A DNA stretch of 64,000 bases from Bifidobacterium catenulatum PV20-2 (GCF_000800455.1 NZ_CP007456.1:2170001-2234000); one strand, 5' to 3'. Positions 17,742 to 27,865 are shown, numbered from the stretch's first letter. A program made the numbers and translations. Notes: a model not told the origin generated them from the sequence alone.

Positions 17742-17772
17742 TATGGCCCGTACTACAAGTACGGGCCATACG
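17742..17772 (+). terminator. Terminator after the permease pair
   Basis: GTATGGCCCGTACT and AGTACGGGCCATAC form a perfect 14-bp stem with a 3-nt loop, 34 bp after the permease stop. Confidence 0.75.
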
Positions 17773-17973
17773 CATATACATGATCTGGCGGACCTTCCTC
17801 ACAAATCGCGATAGTTGTTCTCTATTGCGAGACATATTCCGGCTGCAAAGCTGAAGTAATTCAGATTCATATGGCTGGAGGTGCAATCTCGTTATGAGTA
17901 GAATCTACAGAACGCACTTGTAGCGCCACACACTACAATATGTATTGGCCCCACACAAGAAAGCGAGGACACC

Positions 17974-19098
17974 GTGAGCGGCACTCAGGCAAAGGCTTCA
18001 CCTTCCGATATTCGAATCAGCAATATCACCGCCGCATTCGAGCAGCTGTTCCCCGCAACGCAGATGTCACGAGCCAATATCGGCAAACTCATCGGACTTT
18101 CACGCTTCACCACCAGCGAAGTGACCGGTGAAATGGTCGACAATCGCATTCTGCGCGAACTCGGGCCAGACAATCGCGAGGGGCGTGGCAAACGTTCGCA
18201 AGTACTCGCCATCGACACTGATTTCTGGCGAATCATTTCCATCGACCTGTCGAATCCGAGACTCACCAAAGGAGCGCTGGCGGATCTTTCCGGCAGAATC
18301 GTGGACCGCACCGAACTTCCCACAGACAACGGTTGCAGCGTCGATGATGTAATCAGCCTGTGCAAGCAGCTCATCACTTCAACGCCACTGCCGATTCTCG
18401 GCATCGGCATCGCCGTGACCGGCATTGTGGAACCCGACGGCATAGTGCGCAAATCCGTGCACTTGGAGTGGAACGAACTGCCACTGAAAGCTGAAGTGGA
18501 AAACGCCACCGGAGTGCCTGTACTGGTAGACAACGACACCAACGCGGCGCTTGTGGCGGAACGATTCTTCGGAAACTGCTCCCCTAATTCCATGCTCATC
18601 TCCATCGGACGAGGCGTCGGTGCCGCACTATGCCTCAACGACGTCATCATCGGGGGAAGCTCCTCCACGGCCGGAGAGATCGCGCATGTGGTGGTCGATC
18701 CGAATGGACCGACCTGCGAATGTGGCAAACGGGGCTGCCTTGAATCGTTGGTTTCCGGCGACAGATTGCAGGAACGCATCGCACAGGATCCCGCCTCACG
18801 CACGCACATTCTCGCCGAAGCGGGCGCTCTGCTCGGTCGCGTCATGGCCATACCGGCCGGACTGCTGGATCTGCGTGACATTTCGGTATACGGGGCGCCA
18901 GAAATAGTCAATACTCAATTCATCGACGCAATGGAAGATGAAATCAGGCGCACCGTAACCACGGATTATCAGAAAGCGCCGCAAATTCACCGTTGCAAGC
19001 AAGGCGAGGATCTCACATTGCGCGGCCAGGCCACCATCGTAATCCGCACACTAGTGCCGACAATCCACGAACGGGGCTCCTTCATCGGCGATGCATGA
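17974..19098 (+). CDS. ROK-family transcriptional repressor (NagC/XylR type)
   Basis: A 374-aa regulator: an N-terminal winged helix-turn-helix (around residues 20-75, MSRANIGKLIGLSRFTTSEV) precedes a ROK sugar-binding domain with the zinc motif CECGKRGCLE. The start is GTG with GAGGAC 6 nt upstream. The sequence TACAATATGTA, a TACA-N3-TGTA palindrome, lies 40 bp before the start and is copied upstream of the GlcNAc cluster, so this protein may be the NagR-type regulator of that cluster as well as of itself. That link is an inference. Confidence 0.88.
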   Translation: MSGTQAKASPSDIRISNITAAFEQLFPATQMSRANIGKLIGLSRFTTSEVTGEMVDNRILRELGPDNREGRGKRSQVLAIDTDFWRIISIDLSNPRLTKGALADLSGRIVDRTELPTDNGCSVDDVISLCKQLITSTPLPILGIGIAVTGIVEPDGIVRKSVHLEWNELPLKAEVENATGVPVLVDNDTNAALVAERFFGNCSPNSMLISIGRGVGAALCLNDVIIGGSSSTAGEIAHVVVDPNGPTCECGKRGCLESLVSGDRLQERIAQDPASRTHILAEAGALLGRVMAIPAGLLDLRDISVYGAPEIVNTQFIDAMEDEIRRTVTTDYQKAPQIHRCKQGEDLTLRGQATIVIRTLVPTIHERGSFIGDA

Positions 19099-19113
19099 GC
19101 CCCGGCCATCCAC

Positions 19114-19818
19114 TCACTGCTGCGGGTAGGAATCCTCAAAGAAGCGACGTTCGAGATGCACGATAGTACGGAACACGTCGGCTTCCGAGCCATCCACCGA
19201 CGCGTATTCGTTGACGAGCGCGATCAGGCGGCCCGTCCAAGCGCGAAAATGATCGCCTTCATGCAAATCAACCCAGCCTTTGTGCGCCGGAATCTGCTGA
19301 ATAACACCCGCGTCGATGGTGCGCTTGGCCCAATCGAGATAGATCCATTCCATGCAGCATAGTGCGGTGATCAGTTCTTCCCACGTGCCCTGAACCAGCT
19401 TGGTGAGATATTCGCAATACTCGCGATTTGCCGGAGTTTGCTCGGAATTATTGTATTCTTCATCAGTAATTCCATATTCCTTAAGGAATCCCGTAAAATA
19501 TGTTGCCTCATTATCAGCAAACCATTGCGATTGTTTTGCCAGCATATCTTTGGTTTCCTGACGTGGCGCAAGTTCAATTGCATGCGACATAATGCCTTGA
19601 TTAAAGAATTTGAAATCCTGAATTAAATAAGACTTCAAAATCGATTCCGGAAGCGTATCATCCAGCATTTCATTCACAAAACGTGAATTGATGGCCTGAT
19701 TCCATTCATCGGCAGCCGACATGTACAGCTGATCGGCGACAGAACCCGGCTCAGCTCCCAGCCATGCATAATCACCACTTGCGGACTGTGGTGCTTCTGG
19801 AACATGATTCACGGTCAT
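19114..19818 (-). CDS. tenA: TenA/thiaminase II family protein
   Basis: All-helical cytosolic protein of 234 aa. TenA proteins hydrolyse aminopyrimidine breakdown products of thiamin for salvage. Family features are YLIQDFKFF near the N-terminal third, the Cys-containing ALCCMEWIYLDWA, and the C-terminal ERRFFEDSY. The ATG at 19818 follows AAGGGGG at 6 nt; the frame extends nine codons upstream without a site. It is convergent with the ROK gene (15-bp gap). I looked for a TPP riboswitch upstream and saw none. The fairly long N-terminal extension is unusual. Confidence 0.85.
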   Translation of the reverse strand: MTVNHVPEAPQSASGDYAWLGAEPGSVADQLYMSAADEWNQAINSRFVNEMLDDTLPESILKSYLIQDFKFFNQGIMSHAIELAPRQETKDMLAKQSQWFADNEATYFTGFLKEYGITDEEYNNSEQTPANREYCEYLTKLVQGTWEELITALCCMEWIYLDWAKRTIDAGVIQQIPAHKGWVDLHEGDHFRAWTGRLIALVNEYASVDGSEADVFRTIVHLERRFFEDSYPQQ

Positions 19819-19999
19819 AAGACCCCCTTTGATTAGTGCGGCCAACGTATCCTTACCACGCCCCGCTCTGGATCGCTTTGCATAGCGCAGTCATAACGAC
19901 CGCCGTTTCCAACGTACCGAACACTCCGCCGAAACGCAAGAAGCAGAACACTTCCATGACCGCCATGGCCTCCATGACCGCACGCTCAATCTTGGCGAA

Positions 20000-22105
20000 T
20001 CATTGCACGAATTTGTTGAGACGGCGATCGTAGGTCAAGAGGCCGTTGAGCTCTTCTTCGACGTCGGAAACCTGCGTGTACACGTAGCCCGCCAATCCGC
20101 GTGATTCCAACGATTCCGCCGAAGCAAGCACGGAACGGACGGCAGCGCGCCAATCCTCAATCGAATCGTACTCGCCATAACCGTAAGCTCGCGAAACCGC
20201 GGCATGATCGGCCACCAACTGCGCTAATCCACCAAATTCCGAAATCATGAACGCACGAACGCCATGCTGCGCCACCGGCAACACCGCATAATGCGCGGCA
20301 CGACGACGCCTTTTGTGCCTCTTCTCATATTCGGCCACATACCCGCGCAACGGCCCCTTATCAGGGTAGATTTCCAGCGGACGGAAGTAGTTGTGCACAC
20401 TATGGAAGTCGCCGCAACGCTGGTCGTACCAACCGCTTGTAGCGTCAATCGGGCGCGTCGGGTCAAGCGCGTGAATGCGTTCTGCCGCATCACATGCGTT
20501 GAACTGTCCCCAACCCTCGTTGAAAAGCACCCACGCAACAATCGACGGGTGGCCGGCAAGCATGTGCACCATGGCATCGCAAGTGCGCGACCAGTCACGG
20601 CGGTACGTCGAATCGTCTGCACCAAGCGCCGCGAAATGCTTCGCCGTGTCGTCGCGGTACTTGTTCCACGTGGTGCGCACGAGCGTCGGCTTGCGATTCG
20701 TGGTCCACGCGTTATATTCGCCGCCGCCCGACACCGCGTCCTGCCATACGAGCATGCCGAGGCGGTCGCAATGGTAGTACCAGCGTGCGGACTCAATTTT
20801 GATATGCTTACGCAGCATATTGAAACCGGATTCCTTCATGGCGATTATGTCGTGAATCAGCGCTTCGTCGCTCGGCGCAGTCATCAAGCCGTCCGGCCAA
20901 TACCCCTGGTCGAGCACACCCTTGAGGAACAGCGGTTTGCCGTTGAGATGGAATCGCGCAACACCCTTCAAATCAGGCTTGATTTCAACCGTGCGGAATG
21001 CGCAATACGAGCGCACAATATCCTGCTTTTCTTGCGATTTCGCAGCGCCAAATTCCAACGTCGCCGTCATGTCATACAAATACGGATCTTCAGGCGACCA
21101 TAAGTGCTCGGCCCGCGTTGCGATTTCCGTACGCACCTTGCGCATGCCGGCCGCAAACCGCTCATCCGCAACAATCGCGCCATCCGCAGGATCCGTTACG
21201 ACGATATGCAGTTTAGCGTTCGGCTTGTCTCCGCCGATTTCCGCGCGAATGAACAGTCTGCCATCCGCAGCGCCCTTCAGCGTGAGCGTCTGCATGTACG
21301 CCTCCGGCACGATCTCCATCCACACGCTCTGCCAAATACCGCTTTGCGCGGTGTACCAAATACCCTCGCGTTCGATCTTCTGTTTACCGCGCATCTGCGT
21401 GCCCGAATCGTTCGGATCATACACGCACAACGCAATCTCGAAAGCATCATCGGGATCGACAAATGCCGAAATATCAACATCGAACGGCAGATAGCCCCCG
21501 ACATGCGCTCCTGCAAACTGCCCGTCGATAAAGCAGGCACACACGTAATCAACCGCTTCGAAATGCAGAATCAAACGATTCGCATCCCCGATCTGCCGAA
21601 CCGCTTCCTCTCCCCCAAGCGTGACAGGGTGCACAATCGTGCGATACCAGATCATATTGTCGGGATAAATCGTTTGATGTACGCCGGAAAGCGCGGATTC
21701 CGGCGAAAAGGGCACCAAAATCTTACCGTCGAACGTTTCGGGAATGGCCGTTTCCTTCACTGCCTGCACCGCTTCGTCACGGGTGAGTGCAGTCGCGGAT
21801 TTGCGCCATTTCGGGCCATTGTCGCTTTCGGGAATGGATACGATCGCGTAATCCCAGAATCCGTTGAGCATAGTGTGATTGCTACGCACCATGGTTGGGC
21901 GCGGATGTTCGTTCAGGATTGGCGTGCGGCCGTTTTCCAGTTTGCGTTCACCATCTTTCGCAGGGCAGAACGCTTTGTGTGCCGCGTTGGAAGACAGCCA
22001 TTCGCTGGCGATCTGCTCACCCCACGGCGTCCACAACTGCTGCAGCGGCTCCTGAGAACGCATTTTCGTAGGCGCGGCTTTCAGCACTCGCTTGACGTCC
22101 AACAT
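20000..22105 (-). CDS. GH2-family glycoside hydrolase
   Basis: Cytosolic protein of 701 aa with the GH2 layout: sugar-binding jelly-roll domain (residues about 70-270), immunoglobulin-like domain, then a TIM barrel. The acid/base Glu is in LFNEGWGQ and the nucleophile Glu probably in ISEFGG. GH2 includes beta-galactosidases, beta-glucuronidases and beta-mannosidases; at this length and without a C-terminal small-chain domain it belongs to the shorter subfamilies, and I do not name a substrate. GGGAGGA precedes the ATG. It stands alone between tenA and metG, both on the same strand. Confidence 0.85.
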   Translation of the reverse strand: MLDVKRVLKAAPTKMRSQEPLQQLWTPWGEQIASEWLSSNAAHKAFCPAKDGERKLENGRTPILNEHPRPTMVRSNHTMLNGFWDYAIVSIPESDNGPKWRKSATALTRDEAVQAVKETAIPETFDGKILVPFSPESALSGVHQTIYPDNMIWYRTIVHPVTLGGEEAVRQIGDANRLILHFEAVDYVCACFIDGQFAGAHVGGYLPFDVDISAFVDPDDAFEIALCVYDPNDSGTQMRGKQKIEREGIWYTAQSGIWQSVWMEIVPEAYMQTLTLKGAADGRLFIRAEIGGDKPNAKLHIVVTDPADGAIVADERFAAGMRKVRTEIATRAEHLWSPEDPYLYDMTATLEFGAAKSQEKQDIVRSYCAFRTVEIKPDLKGVARFHLNGKPLFLKGVLDQGYWPDGLMTAPSDEALIHDIIAMKESGFNMLRKHIKIESARWYYHCDRLGMLVWQDAVSGGGEYNAWTTNRKPTLVRTTWNKYRDDTAKHFAALGADDSTYRRDWSRTCDAMVHMLAGHPSIVAWVLFNEGWGQFNACDAAERIHALDPTRPIDATSGWYDQRCGDFHSVHNYFRPLEIYPDKGPLRGYVAEYEKRHKRRRRAAHYAVLPVAQHGVRAFMISEFGGLAQLVADHAAVSRAYGYGEYDSIEDWRAAVRSVLASAESLESRGLAGYVYTQVSDVEEELNGLLTYDRRLNKFVQ

Positions 22106-22243
22106 AAGAGTCCTCCCTGCAGCATCGCATTTCCCTCAACTTCCCCATTGTAACGAGAGGAATGGCGAAGAGAGATGGCGATTGTTACGGATTCGAAATC
22201 GATGCAATCTGGATTACACCGTCAGATATGCACAATCAGATAT

Positions 22244-22283
22244 AAAAAGCCGGTGCAGGAACTTCGTAAGTTCCTGCACCGGC
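22244..22283 (-). terminator. Terminator after metG
   Basis: GCCGGTGCAGGAACT and AGTTCCTGCACCGGC form a perfect 15-bp stem with a 5-nt loop, followed on the minus strand by TTTTT (22244-22248). It lies about 35 bp past the metG stop. Confidence 0.88.
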
Positions 22284-22317
22284 AATCAAGCAAATCATCT
22301 GAAATATATCAGCTGAA

Positions 22318-24180
22318 TCAGCCTTCCAGCTTAGCCTTTTCAGCGGCAAGACGAGCCGCTTCAGCCTCACGACGAGCCTTCAGTTCGGAATCGAAGCGGG
22401 CAAGCTCCTCTTCAACGGCCTCCGGCGGAATCTTCGCGAAAATCGGATGCGGCTTCGGCACCGGAGTGCCGACCACGATCGGCTCGGAAGCCCACGGATG
22501 CACGGTTTCGCCCAGCTTGTAGTCGCCGGTGATGATCGGGTACATGAAGCCCGGCTTGTCGAGATCCTCAACCTCTTCCAAACGCGGCAGCGGTGAGAAC
22601 GTGCCCGAGCCACCAAGAGCCTCCCACACCTTCTGCGCGGAATGCGGCAGGAACGGGGCCAGCAGGTGGTTCGCGTCAGACACGGCCTGGGCGGCAACGT
22701 GCAGCACGGTGCCGAGGCGAGCCGGATTGTCCTTGATCTTCCACGGTTCAGTGGCGGAAATGTACTTGTTGATGTCGCCGACCACGCGCATGGCTTCGCT
22801 CAACGCGTTCTTCTGACGATGGTTCTCGATCAGCGAACCGACCGTGTTGAACGCGGCCTTGGTTTCGCTCAGCAGAGCGCGATCCTCATCGGTCATTTCG
22901 TTCTCGTCGAGCGCCGGAATCTCACCGAAGTTCTTGTTCATCAGGTTGGCCACACGGTTGACGAGATTGCCCCAGGAAGCGGCAAGCTCCTCGTTGTTGT
23001 GGCGCACGAACTCAGCCCATGTGAAGTCGGAATCGGAGCTTTCCGGGCCGGCCACGGAAATGTAGTAGCGCACGGCGTCCACAGGGTAACGGGCGAGAAT
23101 ATCCTTCACATAAATGACAATGCCGCGGGAAGACGAGAACTTCTTGCCTTCCATGGTCATGAACTCAGAAGCCACAACCTGCTCCGGCATGTTCAACGGG
23201 CCAAGCTTACCTGTTTCGCCGCCCTTGGATCCCTGGCCGTTATAGCCGAGCATTTCGGACGGCCAGATCTGGGAGTGGAACGTGATGTTGTCTTTGCCCA
23301 TGAAGTAGTAGCCCGGAGTTTCCGGATCGTTCCACCATGCGCGCCACGCTTCCGGATCGCCCTTGCGGCGAGCCCATTCGATGGATGCCGACAGGTAGCC
23401 GATCACAGCGTCGAACCACACGTACAGCTTCTTGTTCGGATTGTCGATCCAGCCGGCAACCGGAACGGGAATGCCCCAGTCGATGTCACGCGTGATGGCA
23501 CGTGGCTTGACCTCCTTGAACAAACCGATGGAGAAGTTAATGACGTTGGTACGCCAACCTTCGCGGGTCTTCAGCCATGCGAGATTGGCTTCGGCGAGCG
23601 CCGGCAGGTCGAGGAAGAAGTGTTCGGTTTCCTCAAAACGCGGGGTTTCGCCGTTGATCTTGGAAACGGGGTTAAGAAGCTCGTCTGGGTCAAGTTCGTT
23701 GCCGCAGGCGTCGCACTGGTCACCGCGGGCGCCGTCTGCACCGCAGATCGGGCAGGTGCCTTCGATGTAACGGTCAGGCAGGGTGCGGCCGGTGGACGGC
23801 GAGATGGCGACCTTCTGGGTGCCCTTGTAGATGTAGCCGTTGGCAAGGCACTGCTTGAACAGTTCCTGCACCACCTGCTCGTGGTTGCCGGTGGTAGTGC
23901 GCGTGAACAGGTCATAGCTCAAGCCAAGATCGCACAGATCCTTGGCGATCACACGGTTGTAACGGTTGGCGAGCTCCTGTGCGCTGACGCCTTCCTTGTC
24001 GGCTTCCACCAGAATCGGGGTGCCGTGCTCGTCGGTGCCAGACACCATCAGCACGTCATTGCCCTTCATGCGCTCGTAGCGCGCGTACACGTCGGAGGGC
24101 ACGCCGAAGCCGGCGACGTGACCGATATGACGGGGGCCGTTAGCATACGGCCAAGCAACATTCACCAAAATATGACTCAT
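22318..24180 (-). CDS. metG: Methionyl-tRNA synthetase
   Basis: Cytosolic class I synthetase of 620 aa that charges tRNA-Met. Signature motifs are [11 protein letters not shown] (HIGH motif), the zinc-binding [18 protein letters not shown], and KKFSSSRG (KMSKS motif). It lacks the C-terminal EMAP-like dimerisation domain; the C-terminus is a charged helix rich in Ala, Glu and Lys. On the minus strand TATAAT (24189-24194) ends 8 nt before the ATG, so transcription should start at or next to the start codon and the mRNA is probably leaderless; no T-box or ribosome binding site is seen. Confidence 0.97.
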   Translation of the reverse strand: MSHILVNVAWPYANGPRHIGHVAGFGVPSDVYARYERMKGNDVLMVSGTDEHGTPILVEADKEGVSAQELANRYNRVIAKDLCDLGLSYDLFTRTTTGNHEQVVQELFKQCLANGYIYKGTQKVAISPSTGRTLPDRYIEGTCPICGADGARGDQCDACGNELDPDELLNPVSKINGETPRFEETEHFFLDLPALAEANLAWLKTREGWRTNVINFSIGLFKEVKPRAITRDIDWGIPVPVAGWIDNPNKKLYVWFDAVIGYLSASIEWARRKGDPEAWRAWWNDPETPGYYFMGKDNITFHSQIWPSEMLGYNGQGSKGGETGKLGPLNMPEQVVASEFMTMEGKKFSSSRGIVIYVKDILARYPVDAVRYYISVAGPESSDSDFTWAEFVRHNNEELAASWGNLVNRVANLMNKNFGEIPALDENEMTDEDRALLSETKAAFNTVGSLIENHRQKNALSEAMRVVGDINKYISATEPWKIKDNPARLGTVLHVAAQAVSDANHLLAPFLPHSAQKVWEALGGSGTFSPLPRLEEVEDLDKPGFMYPIITGDYKLGETVHPWASEPIVVGTPVPKPHPIFAKIPPEAVEEELARFDSELKARREAEAARLAAEKAKLEG

Positions 24181-24395
24181 GGTGCCTGATTATACAAACC
24201 GCCATATCCCGCATTTTCAATGTATTTCGGTAGTCGGATTTTTATTGGAGGACTGACGTGCGATCGTTGATTTCGATTGTTTGAATATCTGTCGATTTAT
24301 TCACATTGTTGCATTGCGCGACAATCATTTTCCACATATCCACAGATTTTCGGGGAAAGTGGCGAGGAAGGAATCGGATTCGCTACTGTACCGCC

Positions 24396-25022
24396 ATGGA
24401 CACTTCACCACCCCTTCTGGGCAGCGCCGACCTTCCGGGACCGATGTGCCTGAACCTGTTGGCCTCATCCGGCGCGCTGTGCAAGCTCGACAGCGCGAAC
24501 GCCTACTCAAGCCATGATTCGGACACGTTGTACGGGCGGGCATGCATCATCGCGACACTATTGCCAAGTCGTTCCGTGGCATGTGCGCGCACCGCCGCAT
24601 GGGTCTGGCTGGGAGGCGCGTTCCCCGACTCCATAGACATCATCGCGAAAGCCCACTACAGAACGCTGCGATACGGGCGAAAAATCAACGTTTTCAACCG
24701 TTTCGCACCATCCGAGCACACCATTAAGGTCGGCCCGATCACCGTGACCACACCCGTTCGCACCGCATGTGATCTAGCTCTGAACTGCGCCCCCGAAACG
24801 GAATCGAAGGTTTCCGAAATCATCTGCATGCTTATGCAGGAATTTCATTTTCGTTCCAACGATTGTATGCAGATCATGGAAGATGCGAAGCATATTCGCA
24901 ACGCTCCGCAGGCACGGAATTACATTCTTGCGATTGACGGCGGAGGTTACGAACACGGGAACCGTAAGGATTGCGAAGACCGTAAGAACCGTAGGGATGC
25001 CGAATATGTGCGCGGCGCATAG
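24396..25022 (+). CDS. Hypothetical protein, AbiEi-like/bifidobacterial family
   Basis: A 208-aa protein of unproven function. The centre (NVFNRFAPSEHTIKVGPITVTTPVRTACDLALN) resembles the conserved block of AbiEi-like transcriptional regulators, where a TxPxRTxxDL motif is typical; the similarity is recognised by eye only. The C-terminal 30 residues are a charged tail rich in Arg and Asp built from short DNA repeats (ACCGTAAG, ACCGTAGG). A TACTGT hexamer ends 6 nt before the ATG at 24396, suggesting a leaderless transcript. The downstream LRV protein overlaps its 3' end in another frame. Confidence 0.55.
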   Translation: MDTSPPLLGSADLPGPMCLNLLASSGALCKLDSANAYSSHDSDTLYGRACIIATLLPSRSVACARTAAWVWLGGAFPDSIDIIAKAHYRTLRYGRKINVFNRFAPSEHTIKVGPITVTTPVRTACDLALNCAPETESKVSEIICMLMQEFHFRSNDCMQIMEDAKHIRNAPQARNYILAIDGGGYEHGNRKDCEDRKNRRDAEYVRGA

Positions 25023-25542
25023 CAGGCATAAGGCGCACGGCAGGCGCAAAGCACATGAGCACCGCTGGAGCAAAGCTCGCGAACGTGGCTTGGGAGGCCC
25101 ACGCCAATCGGACGACACCGGCAGGTCCCGCGGACCGTTCGGAATCCGCGAAAAACGCAAGCCGGGTGAAAGCCGCAAAGCGCACCGGGCAACACGACGG
25201 CATGCACGGAATCGCACGCATCGCCATGCGTATCGCACGCGCCGCGAACCGCCGTCATACCAGCCCAAGCCGCGACCGAAACCGCTGGTCGAACCGCCAT
25301 CTCCTCCGATTCCGTTGACGCCGCTGGTGGCATGCAGTCCTGGCACTCCACAGGACGTGCTCTGGCATATCGCGGAGTACGCGCCTCAACTGCGCAAATG
25401 GCTGATTGCCAATCCTTCCGCAACACCTGCGATGCTGGAATATCTTGCGCAAGTCGGCGGACCGGATGTGGCACGTTCCCTGCAAATATTGCTGGAATCG
25501 TTGGAATCGCGCACATTAGATGCGATTGCGTATGAGGGCTAA
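25006..25542 (+). CDS. Arg/His-rich protein with C-terminal leucine-rich-variant domain
   Basis: The C-terminal 65 residues (TPLVACSPGTPQDVLWHIAEY then APQLRKWLIANPSATPAMLEYL) are a leucine-rich-repeat-variant unit often seen in bifidobacterial proteins. The preceding 110 residues are a basic low-complexity stretch rich in Arg, His, Lys and Pro. The start is uncertain: ATGs at 24997 and 25006 lie inside the previous gene, and no ribosome binding site stands out. It may be a real overlapping gene or the displaced 3' half of a once longer gene. Function unknown. Confidence 0.5.
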   Translation: MCAAHSRHKAHGRRKAHEHRWSKARERGLGGPRQSDDTGRSRGPFGIREKRKPGESRKAHRATRRHARNRTHRHAYRTRREPPSYQPKPRPKPLVEPPSPPIPLTPLVACSPGTPQDVLWHIAEYAPQLRKWLIANPSATPAMLEYLAQVGGPDVARSLQILLESLESRTLDAIAYEG

Positions 25543-25660
25543 AGTAGCGTGACCGCAAGTGATTGCAACGCAATAACGCAATCGCAAGTACGCAGCGGGC
25601 AATCGCACGGCAAGCGATTATGCGACAAGCGATCGCCAAACGGCAAACAATGCGAAAAGC

Positions 25661-26644
25661 CTACTCTTTCATGGCAAGAACCGTGTTGTAGACCTGCTTG
25701 CGATTGGCGAGCGAACCGTCCGCAAGGGGGTGCTCGGCAACGACTTGCGAAATCGCGTCTTTGATACGCAGATTGTCTTCCCGCGCACGGTCGATCGACA
25801 GTACCGCCAAGTCTTCTATGCTCAGCGACGCGGGGGCCGCGGCATCGGCCTCCTCTTCGGAAGCACCGGCGACGACCAACACCATTTCACCGCGCGGAGG
25901 CTCGTCGATCACGCTTTGGCGAATCTGTGCGATGGTTCCGCGGCGAATCTGCTCGAAATCCTTGGTAAGTTCGCGGCAAAGCGCCATCTTGCGGTTCGGA
26001 CCGAACACGTCAAGCAAGTCGGCCATGGCCTCGTCGATGCGATGCAACGTCTCGTAAAACACAATGGTGCGGCGCTCCGAACGCAACGTGCGCAAGTATT
26101 GCACGCGTTCGGAATGCTTGCGGGGCAGGAACCCTTCGTAGCAGAATCGGTCGGTCGGCAGGCCTGACAGGCACAGCGCGTCCAGTACGGCGGACGGGCC
26201 GGGAGCGCAGGTGACGGGCAGGCCGCGTTCGATGGCGCGACGCACAATCGCCAAGCCCGGATCGTTGATGGTCGGCATGCCCGCGTCGGACACGACCAGC
26301 ACGGTCGCACCGGTTTCCACCTGGTCAAGCAGGCCATCGGACTTGTCTCGCTCGTTATGATCGTGGTAGGCCACCACGCGGCCATTCACATGCACGCCAA
26401 GACGGTTGGCGAGCGCATAGAGACGGCGGGTGTCTTCGGCTGCGACGATGTCGGCGCGCTCCAGCAGTGCAATGAGGCGTGCGGACGCGTCGGCAGTATT
26501 GCCGATCGGCGTGGCCGCCAGCACGACCGTGCCTTGCGGAACGTTGGTTCCGCGCACGAGAGCGTCAAGTCCCGCATCGCCGTCTGCGTTTTCATCTTCA
26601 CGTTCGCGCTTGTCTTCGCATTCGCGCTCATTCATGCGTTCCAT
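25661..26644 (-). CDS. rsmI: 16S rRNA 2'-O-ribose C1402 methyltransferase
   Basis: SAM-dependent methyltransferase acting on C1402 of 16S rRNA in the decoding centre. The 327-aa protein shows the family motifs LAATPIGNTADAS, AAEDTRR, VSDAGMPTINDPG and CAPGPSAVLDAL. About 35 N-terminal residues rich in Glu, Asp and Arg precede the conserved core and are not part of the usual family. The ATG at 26644 has TAGGCT 6 nt upstream on the minus strand, fitting a leaderless mRNA; an ATG three codons downstream is also possible. It lies near metG, a common arrangement in bifidobacteria. Confidence 0.95.
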   Translation of the reverse strand: MERMNERECEDKREREDENADGDAGLDALVRGTNVPQGTVVLAATPIGNTADASARLIALLERADIVAAEDTRRLYALANRLGVHVNGRVVAYHDHNERDKSDGLLDQVETGATVLVVSDAGMPTINDPGLAIVRRAIERGLPVTCAPGPSAVLDALCLSGLPTDRFCYEGFLPRKHSERVQYLRTLRSERRTIVFYETLHRIDEAMADLLDVFGPNRKMALCRELTKDFEQIRRGTIAQIRQSVIDEPPRGEMVLVVAGASEEEADAAAPASLSIEDLAVLSIDRAREDNLRIKDAISQVVAEHPLADGSLANRKQVYNTVLAMKE

Positions 26645-26670
26645 GCCTTCAGCCTATCCAACGCAAAGGA

Positions 26671-26724
26671 AAATGAACTGCCTCCCACTTTCTGTTGCCC
26701 AAAAAAATGGGAGGCAGTTCATTT
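26671..26724. repeat. 17-bp perfect palindromic hairpin upstream of rsmI
   Basis: AAATGAACTGCCTCCCA (26671-26687) and TGGGAGGCAGTTCATTT (26708-26724) are perfect inverted repeats around a 20-nt spacer that contains an A-run. It begins 27 bp before the rsmI start, upstream of the predicted -10. It is not followed by an obvious T-run in either direction. Confidence 0.8.
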
Positions 26725-27017
26725 GAAAATCTACCCTTTTTGAAATCGTGCGGTCGCCCGGGCAAAATCTCCCAGTCGCGCAACACAGCCACCCAAAGCC
26801 AGCCGTCAAAAGAAACAAACGCCGACCGCAGTTGACACTTTGCGCCTGTTTGTGCAGATTTGCCACCCGTCGGGCGTTACTAGGCGCTGCATTAGAGGGC
26901 CACTGGTAGGCTGACATTGGTTCCGCAGGCGTGCGGAAGTTCAGGCCAACCGCCAAAGGCAGCCTGAACCACGTAATTTTGAACGTATAGATGTAAGGTA
27001 CTCACAGAGAGCATTCC

Positions 27018-27704
27018 ATGGGAATTATCAACTTCTTCATTAATCTGCTCAAGGATCCACGCACCGCGATCGCCGGCTGGATCTCCATGGGCGTCGCCCC
27101 CACGCTTGGTTTCATCTTCCTGATCGTGTTCGTCGAAACCGGCGTCGTGTTCTTCCCGTTCCTGCCGGGCGACTCCCTACTGTTCGCCGCCGGCTTCTTC
27201 GCCGCGCCCGACGCCCAGACCGGCGTTTCCGCGCTGCCGCTGTTCGCGCTGCTGCCCGTGGTCTGGTGCGCGCCGATCATCGGCGATCAGTGCAACTACT
27301 GGATCGGCCATTTCTTCGGCCGTCGCATCATCGAATCCGGCAAAGTCAAGGCCATGACCCCCGAACGCCTCGCCAAAACCGAAGGCATGATCGAAAAGTG
27401 GGGCCCGCTCGCCGTGTTCCTCGGCCGTTTCTTCCCGTTCATCCGCACGTTCATGCCGTTCATTTCCGGCATTTCCGGCATGCGTTGGAGCCGTTTCACC
27501 CCGTTCTCCGTGCTCGGCGGCCTGTGCTGGTCCACCCTGTTCACGCTGCTCGGCTACTTCTTCGGTGGCATTCCGGCCGTGCAGAAGCATTTCGAGCTGG
27601 TCATCATTGCGATTCTCGTGCTGTCGCTGATTCCTACGATCGTCGGCCTGCTCAAGGCTAAGTTCGGTAAGAAGAAAGCCGATACCGCAGCCGTAGAAGC
27701 CTGA
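27018..27704 (+). CDS. DedA-family membrane protein
   Basis: Integral membrane protein of 228 aa in the DedA/SNARE-associated family, linked to lipid flipping and membrane homeostasis. The conserved block FVETGVVFFPFLPGDSLLFAAG is followed by the family core FLGRFFPFIRTFMPFISGISGM. Four to five hydrophobic segments are visible, and the C-terminus is a Lys-rich cytoplasmic tail. The ribosome binding site (CAGAGAG) is weak. It is followed by a strong terminator and stands as a single gene. Confidence 0.92.
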   Translation: MGIINFFINLLKDPRTAIAGWISMGVAPTLGFIFLIVFVETGVVFFPFLPGDSLLFAAGFFAAPDAQTGVSALPLFALLPVVWCAPIIGDQCNYWIGHFFGRRIIESGKVKAMTPERLAKTEGMIEKWGPLAVFLGRFFPFIRTFMPFISGISGMRWSRFTPFSVLGGLCWSTLFTLLGYFFGGIPAVQKHFELVIIAILVLSLIPTIVGLLKAKFGKKKADTAAVEA

Positions 27705-27730
27705 TCTTTCGTCTTTCTTCTTTTCTTGGC

Positions 27731-27770
27731 GAAAACGGCGTCTTTCGATTATTCGGAAGGCGCCGTTTTC
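27731..27770 (+). terminator. Terminator after the DedA gene
   Basis: GAAAACGGCG and CGCCGTTTTC form a 10-bp stem that extends inward with G-T pairs; the T-run is part of the 3' arm. Confidence 0.8.
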
Positions 27771-27865
27771 GTATGCTTTTCATAGGAATCATGGCAACAC
27801 GCGACTATCGGAAATTGCATTAGTACAGACCTCGTACTAGAATCACGAGAGTTGTCTTAAGACAT

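Noticed and set aside
19819..19999. Possible TPP riboswitch or small gene upstream of tenA
   Set aside because: I looked for the CTGAGA and ACCTGATCTGG-type blocks and found neither. A 40-codon frame exists but has no ribosome binding site or similarity.
24181..24395. T-box leader for metG
   Set aside because: TATAAT lies 8 nt before the ATG, leaving no room for a T-box, and no TGGNACCGCG-like sequence is seen.
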